The notes beneath the pieces were generated by a model. That model saw nothing but the letters and a program-made list of their open reading frames with translations, was not told the origin of the DNA and searched no databases. 64,000 bases of DNA from Labrenzia sp. R4_2 (GTDB lineage Bacteria > Pseudomonadota > Alphaproteobacteria > Rhizobiales > Stappiaceae): contig NZ_JAGHRJ010000002.1 of assembly GCF_017743865.1 (NCBI RefSeq), forward strand, positions 124,001-188,000. The letters run 5' to 3'. Of this stretch, positions 62,277-64,000 are shown piece after piece (position 1 is the stretch's first letter; each line of letters begins with the position of its first letter). A program made the translations under genes and the position numbers.

Positions 62277-63065
62277 TTATACGCCTTCCCCAAAATCCGG
62301 CCCGCCCCGCGCTTCCAGCCGCTGCACTGTCTCCCGGTGGCCGGCCTTGCCCGGATTGTAATCCCACCCCGGATCGATGCCCTCCGGCACGTGCCGCACC
62401 TCCCCGGTCCGTTTGTTCGTCCAGGGCTGAAGCGTAATCGCAGGCGGCTCGAACCGCAGCGCCTCGCCTTGCCCCTTCAACCGGTCGACATCAACCGCCG
62501 ACAGGCTTTGCAGCGTGCAGCGGCAGTTCCAGCCGTTGGGCGGGGCGTGGGTGTTCCAGAACGGATGATCCACGGGCAGCACCAGATTGTGCAGTTTGAG
62601 ATGCTCCGGCCGGGTCAGCCCGTCCTGGACGGCGACATAGCGCATATAAGGCCGCAGGGCCTTGGTGCGCTCGAACGCCGCCCAATGCCCGGCGGCATAG
62701 GACACCCGCATGTTGACCTCAAAGATGGTCCGCAGCCGCCGCAATGACCCCAGCCGCACCTTGACCGGCTCACCGGTCAGCGGATCTTCTTCGATCGCCT
62801 CGCCCCACCAGCCCTTTTGAACGAGCACCGGTTTCAGGCGGCGGGAAAAGCTGTCCAACGTTTCCCCGTTTTCGAGGGCGTTCAAGACGGCATTGAAGAT
62901 GTCCTCCAGGATGGCATGTCCGGCGGATTTGGCCACCGTGAACATCGCCGCATGATCATCGGCATAGACCTCTTGCCAGGCAAAGCTTGGATGGAGGTTG
63001 CCGCCGCGCGCCTCAAGCGCCCGGATCGCATCCCGGGGCGGCAGCGGGGTGAGATCCACACTCAC
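62277..63065 (-). CDS. Phage head morphogenesis protein (Mu gpF / SPP1 gp7-like)
   Basis: A 262-residue minor head protein: 'LEARGGNLHPSFAWQEVYADDHAAMFTVAKSAGHAILEDIFNAVLNALENGETLDSFSRRLKPVLVQKGWWG', then 'IFEVNMRVSYAAGHWAAFERTKALRPYMRYVAVQDGLTRPEHLKLHNLVLPVDHPFW', and 'PNGWNCRCTLQSLS' with the cysteine-containing end of the SPP1 gp7 fold. It overlaps the portal stop by four bases. The gene after it in a normal Mu-like operon (gpI) is 3.5 kb away because of the retron cargo. Confidence 0.9.
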   Translation of the reverse strand: MSVDLTPLPPRDAIRALEARGGNLHPSFAWQEVYADDHAAMFTVAKSAGHAILEDIFNAVLNALENGETLDSFSRRLKPVLVQKGWWGEAIEEDPLTGEPVKVRLGSLRRLRTIFEVNMRVSYAAGHWAAFERTKALRPYMRYVAVQDGLTRPEHLKLHNLVLPVDHPFWNTHAPPNGWNCRCTLQSLSAVDVDRLKGQGEALRFEPPAITLQPWTNKRTGEVRHVPEGIDPGWDYNPGKAGHRETVQRLEARGGPDFGEGV

Positions 63066-64000
63066 CTGAGGTCCTCATCCGCTTCCCCGGCAAGCCGCGC
63101 GGCAAACACCGCCTGCGCCAGCGTGGCGGTGAAGGCCTCAAGCCCCATCACCTCCGCCCGGCGGGTCAGGATGTCCCGCGCCTCCGCCAGCGTTTCCGCC
63201 GCGCCGATTTCATCGTCCAGCCCGTCGACAATCGGCCCGACGAGCCTCTCCCAGCCCTCATCCAGCAGCGCGTCCACCGCCCGGTCCACCGCATCGGCGG
63301 ATGCGGCCACGGGCCCCGCCCGGAAGGCTTGCGCCCGCAAGGGTTCGGCTTTGGCTTGCGGCGCTGATGCGCTTGGCGGCTCGGGATTCTCTTTGACCGG
63401 CGCCCCCAAAACTTCCTCGTCCGGGTCCGGATCCGGCAGGCCCAGATGATCGCGGATGGTCGACATGCCAACCTTCAGCCCGAGCGGCACCAGCTTGGCG
63501 ACATTCTCCACCAGCTCCGAAACGTCGACCTCGTCCGGCCGCCCGATCCTGATGACCGGATAGGCTTTCTGAGGTCCCAGGTTCAGATCGATCAGCGGGC
63601 GCACCAGATCCCGGTTGAGGCTCGCCGCGAGCTGGCGAGCGTCCGCTTCCTCGATGTCGGCGCGCACCTCATCGTGCACCTTGCCGACCGCATGCCCGCC
63701 GGCAATCGCATCGGTCGTACCGGTCTGGCCGAGCACCAGCTTGGAAATCTGCCGGTCGAGCCAGTCGGAGCGCCGTTCATAGAGATCCAGCGAGCCGGTG
63801 AGTTTCGCCTCGATGAAGTCGATCGCCATGGTTTCGGGAACGATCGCCGCATAATCCGACGCGATCCCCGCCACCGCCTGCATCAGTTTCTGTTTGTCGT
63901 CTTCGGTCGCGCCCGGTCCGAACTTGCCGAGTCTTAAAGGTTGCCCATAGCTTTCAGAAAAGATCGCCCAGTCTTTCAAGGTGAAGGCCTTGAACAGGAA
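63062..64000 (-). CDS. Phage portal protein, DUF935 (Mu gp29-like), 5' end beyond window
   Basis: The frame is open to the window edge; 312 codons are visible. 'KDWAIFSESYGQPLRLGKFGPGATEDDKQKLMQAVAGIASDYAAIVPETMAIDFIEA', then 'LYERRSDWLDRQISKLVLGQTGTTD' and 'LNRDLVRPLIDLNLG', match the C-terminal half of DUF935 portals. A Pro/Glu/Ala-rich linker and a helical tail finish the protein. A TTG at 63979 is not the start; conserved residues continue upstream of it. Confidence 0.92.
   Translation of the reverse strand, partial: FLFKAFTLKDWAIFSESYGQPLRLGKFGPGATEDDKQKLMQAVAGIASDYAAIVPETMAIDFIEAKLTGSLDLYERRSDWLDRQISKLVLGQTGTTDAIAGGHAVGKVHDEVRADIEEADARQLAASLNRDLVRPLIDLNLGPQKAYPVIRIGRPDEVDVSELVENVAKLVPLGLKVGMSTIRDHLGLPDPDPDEEVLGAPVKENPEPPSASAPQAKAEPLRAQAFRAGPVAASADAVDRAVDALLDEGWERLVGPIVDGLDDEIGAAETLAEARDILTRRAEVMGLEAFTATLAQAVFAARLAGEADEDLR

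Overview
The window reads as an alphaproteobacterial chromosome, most like Hyphomicrobiales and particularly the Stappiaceae (Labrenzia/Roseibium-type). This rests on the block PIMT, tolC, popZ (DUF2497), valS, the ExoR homologue, the aerobic (CobN-type) cobalamin genes, an Irr-type iron box and the general base composition. It is an assignment from gene content, not from a database search.

Chromosomal part, about 1-39.3 kb. An exoR fragment (minus) is followed by parE, a DEAD-box RNA helicase and a GGDEF protein (plus). A minus-strand iron-sulfur operon runs from about 14.35 kb down to about 6.4 kb: an IscS-like cysteine desulfurase, sufB, sufC, sufD, sufS, sufT, sufA, and then tenA. Its promoter region carries a near-perfect Irr/ICE palindrome. 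Next come an alpha/beta hydrolase, a DUF2155 exported protein, valS, popZ, tolC and a PIMT-family gene, with an orphan solute-binding-type protein and a DUF1284 gene placed between valS and popZ. A tRNA-Cys, a YbdK-type carboxylate-amine ligase and a second orphan solute-binding-type protein lead into a cobalamin locus. There cobC and cobD are on the plus strand. cobU-cobW-cobN-cobO-GNAT-yrhK-cobQ are on the minus strand behind a complete cobalamin riboswitch.

Prophage part, about 39.3 kb to the right edge. A tRNA-Asn is followed by an HNH nuclease gene and then a long minus-strand phage structural operon that leaves the window. Reading in the direction of transcription, the order is: portal (DUF935/Mu gp29), gpF-like head morphogenesis, gpI-like protease with a nested gpZ-like scaffold, decoration protein, gpT-like major head protein, HI1506-like protein, gp36/DUF1320, gpG-like morphogenesis protein, tail terminator, a 41-residue ORF, tail tube, a G/GT chaperone pair joined by a canonical -1 frameshift heptamer, tape measure, and then the GTA-type tail-tip set (DUF2460, DUF2163, NlpC/P60, GTA TIM-barrel protein, DUF2793). 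The particle is therefore a mosaic of a Mu-like head and a gene-transfer-agent-like tail.

Two cargo modules interrupt this operon, mostly on the opposite strand. Cargo 1 (about 49.7-52.7 kb, between the chaperone and the tape measure) holds a LysR regulator, an alpha/beta hydrolase, two NTF2/SnoaL-fold proteins and a decapitated third ORF at the junction. Cargo 2 (about 59.0-62.0 kb, between gpF and gpI) is the most interesting object here. It is a retron with an Ec67-type reverse transcriptase-TOPRIM fusion, preceded by a plausible msr-msd RNA bounded by a perfect 11-nt inverted repeat. Directly upstream on the same strand is a gene combining an uncharacterised helical N-terminal domain with a PD-(D/E)XK (Mrr-like) nuclease-like C-terminal domain. 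The retron and nuclease together look like an anti-phage module carried by a prophage.
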